Shown here: piece after piece, positions 14,894-22,993 of the stretch
How the letters are laid out: each line of letters opens with the position of its first letter
Numbering within the stretch: the first letter of the stretch is position 1
NCBI GenBank assembly: GCA_937988865.1
Contig: CALKHV010000096.1
Coordinates: 1 to 39,295 of the forward strand
Length of the DNA: 39,295 nucleotides
Source of the DNA: an uncultured Propionibacteriaceae bacterium
Lineage (GTDB): Bacteria; Actinomycetota; Actinomycetes; Propionibacteriales; Propionibacteriaceae
Direction of reading: 5' to 3'
The notes under the pieces: model-generated
Database searches by the model: none
The model's input: the letters and a program-made list of their open reading frames with translations, nothing else
Told to the model about the DNA's origin: nothing
Made by a program: the position numbers and the translations under genes

Positions 14894-15836
14894 CGCTGCC
14901 ATCTCGATCCGGGGTTTGACCAAGCACTACGGAAGCACCGTGGCCCTGGACGGGGTTGACCTGGACGTGCCGACCGGGAGCGTCTTCGGCTTCCTCGGCC
15001 CGAACGGCGCGGGGAAGACCACCACCCTCCGCGTCCTGCTCGGCCTCACGACCGCATCCTCGGGTGAGGTCTCCGTGCTGGGGGGACGCGCATCCTCCAT
15101 CGACGTGCGACGCTGTCTCGGCTACCTTCCGGACGTGCCCGAGTTCTATCCCTGGATGACCGGGCGTGAAGTCCTCCGCCTGTCCGGTCGGCTCTTCGAC
15201 CTGGACGCTTCCGTGCTGGACGCGAGGATCGAGGCCCTGCTCGACCTGGCCGGGCTCACCGGCGTGAAACAGAAGGTCGGCGGCTACTCACGAGGGATGC
15301 GGCAGCGACTGGGCATTGCGCAGGCCCTGGTCAACGGCCCTGACCTGCTCCTGCTCGACGAGCCGACCTCGGCGCTCGACCCCATCGGACGCAAGGACGT
15401 CCTCGACATGGTGGCCGGCCTGCGCGGCCGTGCCACGGTGTTCTTCTCGACCCACATCCTCGCCGACGTCGAGCGCGTCTGCGACCAGGTCGCCATCCTC
15501 GACCATGGACGCGTCCTCGAGCACGCCCCGCTGGATGACCTCAAGGCGAGGCATTCGCGTGCACACCTGGCCCTCGAGGTCACCGGTGACGCCACGGCAT
15601 TCACCGAGGCACTGCGCGCCCAACCGTGGACGGGTTCTGTGCGTCCGGACGTGTCGGGAGGGCTGCGCGTCGACCTCGTGGACGCCGACGCCGCCCGCCT
15701 CCTGGCCCCCCGGCTCGTGGCCGACTTCGGGTTGGGCCTGGTCAGGTTCGAGATCGCCGAGGCCAGCCTCGAGGACGTCTTCCTCGCCCTGGTACTTCCC
15801 ACAGCGCCCATCACGTCCGGGCGGGCCGTCGCGTGA
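14886..15836 (+). CDS. ABC transporter ATP-binding protein
   Basis: The 316-residue ATPase of a two-component ABC-2 type exporter starts MADAAISIRGLTKHYGSTVA. Walker A is GPNGAGKTT, the signature loop YSRGMRQRLG, and Walker B LLLLDEPTSALDP, followed by the switch His in STHIL. The C-terminal 100 residues are the extension usual in NatA/CcmA-like exporters. It pairs with the permease, whose GTG overlaps its stop (GTGA). Substrate unknown; peptides, antibiotics or membrane-active compounds are typical for this family. Confidence 0.93.
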   Translation: MADAAISIRGLTKHYGSTVALDGVDLDVPTGSVFGFLGPNGAGKTTTLRVLLGLTTASSGEVSVLGGRASSIDVRRCLGYLPDVPEFYPWMTGREVLRLSGRLFDLDASVLDARIEALLDLAGLTGVKQKVGGYSRGMRQRLGIAQALVNGPDLLLLDEPTSALDPIGRKDVLDMVAGLRGRATVFFSTHILADVERVCDQVAILDHGRVLEHAPLDDLKARHSRAHLALEVTGDATAFTEALRAQPWTGSVRPDVSGGLRVDLVDADAARLLAPRLVADFGLGLVRFEIAEASLEDVFLALVLPTAPITSGRAVA

Positions 15837-16591
15837 ACGGGCTGAGCACCTTCCTGGGCAAGGAGGTGGCCGAGTTCCTGCGGACGTGGCGGGTCTGGGT
15901 GCTGGTCGGCATCATCGTCGTCATGGCGGTGTCGAGCCCGGTCATGGCCAGGCTCACGCCGCTCCTGCTCTCTTCTCTGGAGACGTCCGGGATCACCATC
16001 ACCGTGCCCGATCCGACGTGGCGGGACTCCTACCTGCAGTGGGCGGGAAACCTCGGCGAACTCGTGCTGTTCGCGCTCATCGTCATGCTGGGCGGAGTCG
16101 TGGCCGGTGAACTCAAGTCGGGTACGGCGCTCCTCGTGCTCACCAAGCCACTCACGCGGCCGGCCTTCCTGCTGGCGAAGTTCCTGGCCAACGCCGGGTT
16201 CGTGATCGCGGCGACGGTCATCGGAGCAGTTGTCACCTGGGTCGGGACGCTCTGGCTCTTCGGCGAGGCACCCGTGCGTCCGCTGGTCGCCTCGACGGCA
16301 GCCTGGCTGGTCTGGGCCGTGTGCTTCATCGCAGTGATGGTGCTCGTCTCGAGCCTCGTGGCCCAGCCCCTGGCCGGCGCGGGTCTGGGATTCGGGGTCT
16401 ACGTGCTGGTGTCGCTGGTCGGGGTGTGGGGGCCGGCTCGTCGCTGGTCGCCCCTGGGTCTGTTGAACGGCCCGACGTCACTGGCCACCGGAGAGCCGGT
16501 TGCGCTGACCTGGCCGATCGTGACGACAGTGCTCCTGACAGCTGCGTTGCTGGCCACCGCCGTGGTCACCTTCCGTCGCCGGGAGTTGTAG
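15833..16591 (+). CDS. ABC-2 type permease
   Basis: The 252-residue membrane protein starts VNGLSTFLGKEVAEFLRTWR, the usual cytoplasmic start of ABC-2 permeases (interface helix then first membrane helix). About six hydrophobic segments follow, including a pair around LFALIVMLGGVVAGELKSG and LLVLTKPLTRPAFLLAKF, the conserved ABC2_membrane region. The start is the GTG at 15833, coupled to the ATPase stop by GTGA. It forms the channel of the exporter and is the last gene of the five-gene PadR operon. Confidence 0.9.
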   Translation: MNGLSTFLGKEVAEFLRTWRVWVLVGIIVVMAVSSPVMARLTPLLLSSLETSGITITVPDPTWRDSYLQWAGNLGELVLFALIVMLGGVVAGELKSGTALLVLTKPLTRPAFLLAKFLANAGFVIAATVIGAVVTWVGTLWLFGEAPVRPLVASTAAWLVWAVCFIAVMVLVSSLVAQPLAGAGLGFGVYVLVSLVGVWGPARRWSPLGLLNGPTSLATGEPVALTWPIVTTVLLTAALLATAVVTFRRREL

Positions 16592-16593
16592 CG

Positions 16594-16610
16594 CGAACCG
16601 TCAGGGTTCG
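16594..16610. terminator. Bidirectional hairpin between permease and fxsA
   Basis: CGAACC-N5-GGTTCG lies in the 9-nt gap between convergent stops and covers the stop codon of fxsA. The 6-bp stem is short, so its strength is doubtful. Confidence 0.35.
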
Positions 16611-17143
16611 ATCTCACCCCGGATGACATCGCCGTGTCGTGGTGACGAGGAGTCGTCAACGACGACGTCGGGCACCACTTCGCCCGGGATCACCGCTCCC
16701 GTGCCGGATTGCGGACGCAGCAGGTTCAGGTCGATCCCCCGCTTGGCCACGGACCGTGCGGCGAAGAGGGCCAGCACCGTCCGCGCCAGGGGCCGCGTGA
16801 AGGGCAGGAGGAAGAGCAGGCCGAAGATGTCGGTGAAGAAGCCCGGGAGCATCAGCATGATGCCGCCCACGAGCACGAGCGCGGCGTCCGCCAACTCGCC
16901 CGTGGGGATGGCCCCCCGGGTGATCGCCCCCATGAGGGCGGCCCAGGCCTTGGAGCCCTCGCGGCGCAGGAGCCAGGCCCCGAGGAACGCTTCGGCGATG
17001 AGGATGGCCACCGTCGCCAGCGCACCGATGGCTTGGCCCACCTGGATGATGAGCCAGATCTCGGCGATCGGCAGGATCACCATCGCCACGACCAGGGCAG
17101 GCAGCGCCCAGGATCGGGACCCCGACGTTCCAGAGGCGGCCAT
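16601..17143 (-). CDS. fxsA: FxsA family membrane protein
   Basis: The 180-residue protein has four hydrophobic segments and the FxsA motifs: EIWLIIQVGQ near residue 27, the AWLLRREG loop, and GGIMLMLPGFFTDIFGLLFL. E. coli FxsA is known for relieving phage exclusion by the F plasmid; its normal role is unclear. The C-terminal 50 residues are acidic and probably disordered. Its ATG shares one base with the TGA of the upstream mannosyltransferase gene, so it is translated from the same mRNA. Confidence 0.9.
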   Translation of the reverse strand: MAASGTSGSRSWALPALVVAMVILPIAEIWLIIQVGQAIGALATVAILIAEAFLGAWLLRREGSKAWAALMGAITRGAIPTGELADAALVLVGGIMLMLPGFFTDIFGLLFLLPFTRPLARTVLALFAARSVAKRGIDLNLLRPQSGTGAVIPGEVVPDVVVDDSSSPRHGDVIRGEIEP

Positions 17144-18222
17144 CAGGACTCGTCGTCAGCGCCCCGGCGGGGCGCCGCGGGGTGGATCTTCTCGGCCACC
17201 TTCGGCGGAAGATGATCGACGACCTTGTCCACCGTCGGCTTGACGGCCTCCACGACCTTGTCGACCGATGGCTGGACCTTGTCGATCGCATCTTCGGCCG
17301 CGTGGACGACCTTCTTCACCACGGGCTCGACCTTCTCGCGGGCGTCCTCTGCCGCGTCGGCGACCTTGTGGCGCGCGTCCCCGGCAACGTGGATGACCTT
17401 GTCGACCGTGGGTTGCACCTTGTCACGGGCGTCCGAGGCGACCTTCTTGGCGTCCCCGGGCTTGAGGACCTTGTCCTTGAGGCCCCAGACCTGCTGCGCG
17501 CGGTGCTGCACGCCCCAGGCCGTGGTGCGGTAGAGCGCCTCCGAGACGATCGACTGGTCCATCTTCGACACGCCGAGCTCACGCTCGACGAACTCGATCG
17601 GGACCTCCTTGATGACGAGGCCCTTGGCGTGCGCCCGGCGGACGAGGTCGATCTGGAAGCAATAGCCGGCGGACGCGATCTGGTCGAGTCCGATGGCGCG
17701 GAGCGTGGACGCCCGGAACGCCGTGAAGCCGCCGGTCATGTCGTTCACGGGGACGCCCAGCACCAGGCGGGAGTAGACACTTCCCCCGCGCGAGATGAAC
17801 TTGCGGTGGGCGGGCCAGTTCACGACGGAACCGCCCTTCACGTACCGGGATCCCTTCACCATGTCGGCCGTGGCGAGGGCGTCCAGGAGCAGGGGAAGCT
17901 GTTCGGGCTGGTGCGAACCGTCGGCGTCCATCTCGACGATGACTTCGTACCCCGCGTCCAGTGCCCAGGCGAAACCGGCGAGATAGGCGGCGCCCAGGCC
18001 CTCTTTCCCCTTGCGGTGCATCACATGGACATGATCGTCGGAGGCGGCGAGGCGATCGGCGATCGCACCGGTCCCGTCGGGTGAGTTGTCGTCGGCGACC
18101 AGCACGTGTGCGGCCGGGACGGCGGCGCGCAGGCGTCCGATGATGGTCTCGATGTTCGGAGCCTCGTTGTAGGTCGGGATGATGACGAGGATCGACTCGA
18201 GCGACGGGGTGTGGTCAACCAT
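17143..18222 (-). CDS. Polyprenol-phosphate mannosyltransferase with repeat tail
   Basis: The 359-residue protein has a GT2 glycosyltransferase domain at residues 8-242: VIIPTYNEAPNI, VADDNSPDG, MDADGSHQPE (the DxD metal site, 99-101), and VNDMTGGF. It is the DPM1/Ppm1-type enzyme that moves mannose from GDP-mannose to polyprenol phosphate for lipomannan and protein mannosylation. The tail (243-359) is unusual: charged repeats such as DKVQPTVDKV, EKVEPVVKKV, DKVQPSVDKV and PTVDKVVDHL predict long amphipathic helices. No membrane helix is seen. It overlaps lnt by 8 nt, matching the linked or fused Lnt-Ppm1 of mycobacteria. Confidence 0.92.
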   Translation of the reverse strand: MVDHTPSLESILVIIPTYNEAPNIETIIGRLRAAVPAAHVLVADDNSPDGTGAIADRLAASDDHVHVMHRKGKEGLGAAYLAGFAWALDAGYEVIVEMDADGSHQPEQLPLLLDALATADMVKGSRYVKGGSVVNWPAHRKFISRGGSVYSRLVLGVPVNDMTGGFTAFRASTLRAIGLDQIASAGYCFQIDLVRRAHAKGLVIKEVPIEFVERELGVSKMDQSIVSEALYRTTAWGVQHRAQQVWGLKDKVLKPGDAKKVASDARDKVQPTVDKVIHVAGDARHKVADAAEDAREKVEPVVKKVVHAAEDAIDKVQPSVDKVVEAVKPTVDKVVDHLPPKVAEKIHPAAPRRGADDES

Positions 18223-19780
18223 GACTGTGCTCCTGGGGACTGACGACCGGTGCTGGCCGTGTGTCCATGTTACCGACGTGCGAGCGTCGACCCCAGAGCC
18301 GCGCTACACCCGCCGCAACGATCGCCAGCAGCGCAATGGCCACCGACGCCCACCCGACCAGGGGCGAGAGCCTCGTACCCCACGAGACGGCGTCCCGGGT
18401 GGGGACGACGGCCGAGAAGGACGCGGGGCCACCCTCGTCGGTCCTGTGGACGACGCTGCCCCGGGCGTCGACGAGGCCCGAGAAGGAGTTGGTCGTCGCG
18501 ACGAGGATGTCGCGTTGCCCCTCCATGGCCCGGGCCCGCGTGATGACGAACTGCTGGCGCGGCTGGGCGGTGCCGGTGTAGGTCGCGTTGTTCGACTGCA
18601 CGACGAAGATGTCGGGCGAGGTCATGAGCGACTCGCGCATCGTGTCGTCGTAGGCGAGTTCGAAGCAGATGGCCACGCCGATGTCGAGGGGGCGTCCCGA
18701 CAGGTCGACCGCCAACACGCCGGGGCCGGTGCCCGGAACCGATTGGCGACCCACTTCCTGCAGGATCGGGAGCAGGGGCAACAACTGGTCGCGGAACGGG
18801 ATCCATTCGCCGAACGGCACGAGATCACGCTTGTGGTACGTGGCGCCCGAGCCCTCGGACGTCCACCAGATCGACGTGGTCTGGCGCTCGTCGTCCCCGG
18901 GCCCGTAGGTGACGGCGCCGACGAGGGCAGGGACGCCCGCGAGGTCGATTGCCGTGTGCAGCCGCCGCGCCGTGGTGGGGTCGACGGCGGGATCGATGTC
19001 GGTGGTGTTCTCGGGCATGAGCAGGAAATCGGGCCGGGGTTGGTCCCCCAGGTGCACTGATGCCATGAGCGTGATGGTCTCGGCGAGGTGGTTGTTGGTC
19101 ACACTGCGCGCGTAGCCGAGTGCCGAGATGCCGGCCTGGCCGACCACGTCACCCTGGACGACGCCGACGGTGACGCTGCCCGTGGGATCGGGGATGGGGG
19201 CCCGTCCGAGCAGGACACCACCGCCGAGGAGGGCCAGCGCGGACGCACCCGCGACGACCGCCTTCCATCCCCGGACGCTGACCGCCCACACGGCCAGGTT
19301 TGCGACCAGCGCGGCCAGCACGGACGTCCCGGGGACGCCGACGAAACCGAGCCAGCCGTCGAGGGGCGAGTCGACCATCGCGTAGGCCAGTCGGTTCCAT
19401 CCGAAACCACCGAAGGGGACGCGTCCCTCGGCGAACTCGACCGCACCCCAGCACGCTGCGGCCCAGACGGGCCACCAGGGCAGACGCATCACCTGGGTGA
19501 GGGCGACCGCAAGCAGCCCTGACCACAGGGCCATGAAGGCGACCAGCACCACGGAGACCCACGACCCCAGGACCGAGACCCAGGTGATGGTGGTCAGCCC
19601 GAGTCCCAGCCCGTACGCGTAGCCGAGACCGAACGCCGGGCGTCCGCGGACGCGCGTGACGACGATCGTGAGGAGTGCGACCCCCGCGAGGGCGGCCAGC
19701 CAGGAACTCACCGGGGCGAAACCCAGCCCGAGGAGACAGCCGCCCATCAGCGCCAGCACGTAGCGCAATGCCATCGACAC
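18215..19780 (-). CDS. lnt: Apolipoprotein N-acyltransferase
   Basis: The 521-residue integral membrane enzyme adds the third acyl chain to lipoproteins at the outer face of the cytoplasmic membrane. The first 190 residues carry six or so membrane helices. The nitrilase-like domain (about 200-480) has the catalytic triad Glu257 (LLMPENT), Lys317 (YHKRDLVPFGEW) and Cys372 (ICFELAYDD). A last membrane helix lies near 485-505. Starts at GTG 19780 or ATG 19774 are both possible, a few nt after the AsnC stop. It is followed by, and overlaps, the mannosyltransferase gene. Confidence 0.95.
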   Translation of the reverse strand: MSMALRYVLALMGGCLLGLGFAPVSSWLAALAGVALLTIVVTRVRGRPAFGLGYAYGLGLGLTTITWVSVLGSWVSVVLVAFMALWSGLLAVALTQVMRLPWWPVWAAACWGAVEFAEGRVPFGGFGWNRLAYAMVDSPLDGWLGFVGVPGTSVLAALVANLAVWAVSVRGWKAVVAGASALALLGGGVLLGRAPIPDPTGSVTVGVVQGDVVGQAGISALGYARSVTNNHLAETITLMASVHLGDQPRPDFLLMPENTTDIDPAVDPTTARRLHTAIDLAGVPALVGAVTYGPGDDERQTTSIWWTSEGSGATYHKRDLVPFGEWIPFRDQLLPLLPILQEVGRQSVPGTGPGVLAVDLSGRPLDIGVAICFELAYDDTMRESLMTSPDIFVVQSNNATYTGTAQPRQQFVITRARAMEGQRDILVATTNSFSGLVDARGSVVHRTDEGGPASFSAVVPTRDAVSWGTRLSPLVGWASVAIALLAIVAAGVARLWGRRSHVGNMDTRPAPVVSPQEHSHG

Positions 19781-19783
19781 AGG

Positions 19784-20230
19784 CTACTCGGGCTCGATCA
19801 GGGGACGGTCCTGGAAGATCGTGGTGAGCACCACGGTGGTGACGGTCGTGACATTGGCCGACTGCCGGATCTTCGTGAGGAGCGCGTCCAGTTCGGCGGT
19901 GGTCGCGACCTGGACCTTGAGGAGGTACGACGCGTCCCCGGCCACCGAGTAGCACGACGTGATCTCGGGCAGTTTCACGAGCAGGCTCGGTGTTGCCTCG
20001 TCCGTCGACGGGTCGAGCGGCCGGATGGAGATGAACGCCATCAGCGTGCGCCCGAGGGCCTCAGGGTCGATCGATGCGTGGTAACCACTGATGACCCCGC
20101 GCTGTTCCAGACGGCGGACGCGTTGCTGGGCTGCCGAGGTGGAGAGCTTTGTCTCGCGTCCGATCTCGGTGTACGACATGCGGCCGTCGCGGGCCAGCAA
20201 CGCCAAGATGTGTTGATCCGTGCTCTCCAT
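19784..20230 (-). CDS. Lrp/AsnC family regulator
   Basis: The 148-residue protein has an AsnC-type HTH (residues 5-50: HILALLARDGRMSYTEIGRE, LSTSAAQQRVRRLEQRGVI) and a RAM/ligand-binding domain (65-140, with the GDASYLLKVQ motif). Such proteins respond to amino acids and often control genes next to them. The ATG at 20230 gives the family start MESTDQHIL. It is 25 bp from the divergent exonuclease, with a perfect dyad in the gap. It may head the lnt-ppm-fxsA unit, which starts 3 nt after its stop. Confidence 0.93.
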   Translation of the reverse strand: MESTDQHILALLARDGRMSYTEIGRETKLSTSAAQQRVRRLEQRGVISGYHASIDPEALGRTLMAFISIRPLDPSTDEATPSLLVKLPEITSCYSVAGDASYLLKVQVATTAELDALLTKIRQSANVTTVTTVVLTTIFQDRPLIEPE

Positions 20231-20236
20231 GGGCAC

Positions 20237-20249
20237 ATCGTGACACGAT
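20237..20249. promoter_or_regulatory. Candidate AsnC operator
   Basis: ATCGTG-A-CACGAT is a perfect 6+1+6 dyad filling half of the 25-bp gap between the divergent regulator and exonuclease starts. Lrp/AsnC proteins typically autoregulate from such sites. Occupancy would block both start regions. Confidence 0.5.
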
Positions 20250-20255
20250 CCTTGC

Positions 20256-21224
20256 GTGATCAGCCCTCAGCTCATGATTTTTGACACGGCATCGCTGTAC
20301 TTCCGCGCGTTCTTCGGTGTGCCCATGATGCGGGCGCCGGACGGGACGCCGACGAATGCCGTCCGGGGTCTGCTCGATTCACTCGCGCGACTCGTCGACC
20401 AGTACCATCCCAGCCATCTTGCCTGCGCCTGGGACAACGACTGGCGTCCGGCGTGGCGCGTCGATCTCGTCGAGTCGTACAAGGCCCATCGGGTCGCCCC
20501 CGGGGGCGCGGCGTTCGTGGGGGCCGGTGGCGTGGGAGCCGCGTCGGGCGTGGCCGAGGAGGCCCCTGACGATTTGCAGGTGCAGGTTCCCGTCATCGAG
20601 GAGGTCCTGGCGGCCCTGGGGCTGTGGGTTGTCGGGATCGACGGGTACGAGGCCGATGACGTGGCCGCAGCACTGGCCGCCCAGAGCGGCATGGCGAACC
20701 TCGTCGTGACGGGCGACCGCGACCTGTTCCAGCTGGCCCACGGCGGCACCCGGGTGATCTACGTCGGACGCGGGGTCGCGAGGCACGACCTTGTGGACGC
20801 GGAATGGGTCGCCGGGAAGTACGGCGTCCTGCCCGAGCAGTACGTCGACTTCGCGACGCTGCGGGGTGACCCGTCCGACGGGCTGCCGGGGGTCAAGGGC
20901 ATCGGGGAGAAGTCGGCCGCGTCCCTCGTCGCGACCTACGGTGACCTCGAGGACATCCTGGCGGCGGCGGGTGATCCGGCGTCCGGCATGAGCGCGTCCC
21001 TTCGCGCGAAGATCGCGGGCTCCATCGACTATCTCGGACGCGCACGCGAGGTCGTGCGGTGCGTCGACGACCTCGACCTGCCGCCCTTCAGCCTCGCGCG
21101 TGGCGCGGTTGACCTGGACGCGTGCGACGAGCTGAAGGCCCGGTACGACCTCGGCGGGTCGATGGACCGGATTCTCGCGGCGCTCGCGGCGATCGACTGG
21201 CCTCAGGCTCGCCCGAGCACGTAG
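20256..21224 (+). CDS. 5'-3' exonuclease, polymerase I N-domain-like
   Basis: The 322-residue stand-alone 5' nuclease has a PIN-like core with MIFDTASLYFRAFFG, the acidic residues in YEADDV and TGDRDLFQL, and the helix-hairpin-helix GDPSDGLPGVKGIGEKSA. It resembles the actinobacterial homologue of the Pol I 5'-3' exonuclease domain, acting on RNA primers or flaps. A Gly/Ala-rich insertion (about residues 85-105, GGAAFVGAGGVGAASG) is a likely flexible loop. Two starts are possible: GTG 20256 or ATG 20274. It is divergent from the AsnC gene. Confidence 0.9.
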   Translation: MISPQLMIFDTASLYFRAFFGVPMMRAPDGTPTNAVRGLLDSLARLVDQYHPSHLACAWDNDWRPAWRVDLVESYKAHRVAPGGAAFVGAGGVGAASGVAEEAPDDLQVQVPVIEEVLAALGLWVVGIDGYEADDVAAALAAQSGMANLVVTGDRDLFQLAHGGTRVIYVGRGVARHDLVDAEWVAGKYGVLPEQYVDFATLRGDPSDGLPGVKGIGEKSAASLVATYGDLEDILAAAGDPASGMSASLRAKIAGSIDYLGRAREVVRCVDDLDLPPFSLARGAVDLDACDELKARYDLGGSMDRILAALAAIDWPQARPST

Positions 21225-21814
21225 ATCGCCGATCCGGCGAGCAGGTTCGCCCCTCGACCCGGACGCGGACGCCCTTCCTCGTCGAGCACGATGCGTCGCT
21301 CGACCTGGAGCCGCTGGCTCGCGAAGAACGCCTCCAGATCGATCAGTGTTGCGTGGTGGAGGTTCGGGGTGTCGTGCCAGTCGAACGGCAGGTCCTTCGA
21401 CCGGGGCATGTGGCCGCCGACGAGCCTCAAGCGGTGCCGCCAGAATCCGAAGTTGGGCATCGACACGACGAGCCTGGGCGCGATGCGGGTCATCTCATTG
21501 AGCACCACCCCGGGGCGGTGAACGGCCTGCAGCGTCCGGGAGAGGACGACGACGTCGTAGGAGCTGTCGCGGAACTGCCCCAGCTGGGTGTCGAGGTTGA
21601 GCTCGATCGTCGGGACGCCCTGGCGGATCGCGGCGAGCACGCCCCCCGGATCGATCTCGACACCGGTGCCGCGGCAGTGTTTGGTCGTCATGAGGTGGGC
21701 GAGCAGGTCGCCCGACCCGCACCCCAGGTCGAGGACGCGCGACCCGGCCGGGATGAGGTCGGCGACCAGTGCGAGGTCGGCGCGCAATTCAGTCATGCGT
21801 CCGCCGTCGGTCAT
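21203..21814 (-). CDS. metW: MetW methyltransferase-like protein
   Basis: The 203-residue class I SAM-dependent methyltransferase fold has VLDLGCGSGDLLAHL and the family features VVVLSRTLQAVH, VSMPNFGFWRHR and DTPNLHH that mark MetW. MetW works with MetX in homoserine acylation and methionine synthesis in many bacteria. The ATG at 21814 overlaps the metX stop by four bases (ATGA), which favours it over the ATG at 21796. The overlap and gene order metX-metW fit the standard operon. Confidence 0.92.
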   Translation of the reverse strand: MTDGGRMTELRADLALVADLIPAGSRVLDLGCGSGDLLAHLMTTKHCRGTGVEIDPGGVLAAIRQGVPTIELNLDTQLGQFRDSSYDVVVLSRTLQAVHRPGVVLNEMTRIAPRLVVSMPNFGFWRHRLRLVGGHMPRSKDLPFDWHDTPNLHHATLIDLEAFFASQRLQVERRIVLDEEGRPRPGRGANLLAGSAIYVLGRA

Positions 21815-22962
21815 GCGTCCACCACCCCCCGTGGACACTCGAGGAAGGCGCGGATCGTGTCGTGGTAGGCGGGGATCTCCAACAGGAAGGAGTCATGGCC
21901 CCACGGTGACTCGATCTCGCGGAAGGTGACGGGCGTCTCGGACGACTCCAAGGCACGGACGATGCGACGCGAGTGTTCGGTCGAGAAGCGCCAGTCGGTG
22001 TCGAAGCTCATCACGAGGTAGTTCACGGGGTGTCGACGCACAGCATCGAGGGCGTCGACATCGGCGAAGGGGTCGAAGTAATCCATGACGCGGGTGAGGT
22101 AGAGGTAGCTGAGGGGGTCGAAGCGCGACAGGAAGGTCTCGCCCTGGTGGTTGAGGTAGCTCTCGACGGCGAAGTCGATACCGAAGCCGCGGGCGATCTG
22201 GCCGTGCTGGGACTTGCGTCCGAACTTCTCGTTGAACGCTTCCTCGGACAGATAGGTGATGTGGGCCATCATGCGGGCGATGGCGAGACCGGTGTCGGGT
22301 GAGGTTCCCTCATCGGCGAACCGTCCTGAGTGGAACGACGTGTCACGCATGATTGCCTGGCGTCCGACCGCCGAGAAGGCGATGTTCTGAGCCGTGAGGC
22401 GACTCGAGGACGCCACCAGCACGGCGAGCTCGATCTCCTCGGGGAACCGGAGGCTCCAGTCGAGCACCTGCATGCCGCCGAGCGATCCCCCGATGGCCGC
22501 GTGCCAGCGCTGCACCCCGAGGTGCTCCCCCAGCGCACGGTGCACGGTCACGAAGTCAGCCATGTCGAGCAGGGGGAAGTCGAGCCCGTAGGCACGCCCG
22601 GTCGCAGGATTGGTCGAGCTGGGGCCGGTCGTGCCCTGGCATCCACCCAGCAGGTTCGAACACACGACGAACCACGTATCGGTGTCAACCGGACGTCCGG
22701 GGCCGATGAGGTTGTCCCACCACCCCGGACTCGTGGCGCCCTCGTGGTACCCCGCGACATGGGCGTCACCGGTCAGCGCGTGACAGATGTACACGGCGTT
22801 GTCGCGGGCGGCGTTCAGCGTCCCGTAGGTCTCGAACGCAACGTCAACCTCGGTGAGCACCTCACCGTTGGCGAGCACCAAGGGACGGGCCGGCGTGAAG
22901 AGCCGCTCGACCGAGGTCGAGACGACTCCCACGCCTTCACTGCCCGACAAGCTGCGGCTCAC
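21811..22962 (-). CDS. metX: Homoserine O-acetyltransferase
   Basis: The 383-residue alpha/beta-hydrolase activates homoserine with an acyl-CoA, the first committed step of methionine synthesis. Visible are HALTGDAHVAG, the nucleophile Ser160 in GGSLGGMQ, the Asp in SFDTDWRF and the His in WGHDSFLLE. Acetyl versus succinyl specificity cannot be settled by eye; acetyl is usual in actinobacteria. The GTG at 22962 has GGGAGA 8 nt upstream; family proteins do not extend further. It lies 31 nt after the enzyme I stop without a terminator between them. Confidence 0.94.
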   Translation of the reverse strand: MSRSLSGSEGVGVVSTSVERLFTPARPLVLANGEVLTEVDVAFETYGTLNAARDNAVYICHALTGDAHVAGYHEGATSPGWWDNLIGPGRPVDTDTWFVVCSNLLGGCQGTTGPSSTNPATGRAYGLDFPLLDMADFVTVHRALGEHLGVQRWHAAIGGSLGGMQVLDWSLRFPEEIELAVLVASSSRLTAQNIAFSAVGRQAIMRDTSFHSGRFADEGTSPDTGLAIARMMAHITYLSEEAFNEKFGRKSQHGQIARGFGIDFAVESYLNHQGETFLSRFDPLSYLYLTRVMDYFDPFADVDALDAVRRHPVNYLVMSFDTDWRFSTEHSRRIVRALESSETPVTFREIESPWGHDSFLLEIPAYHDTIRAFLECPRGVVDA

Positions 22963-22993
22963 CCGGACAGTCTCCCACGTCGTGCCGGGACGC

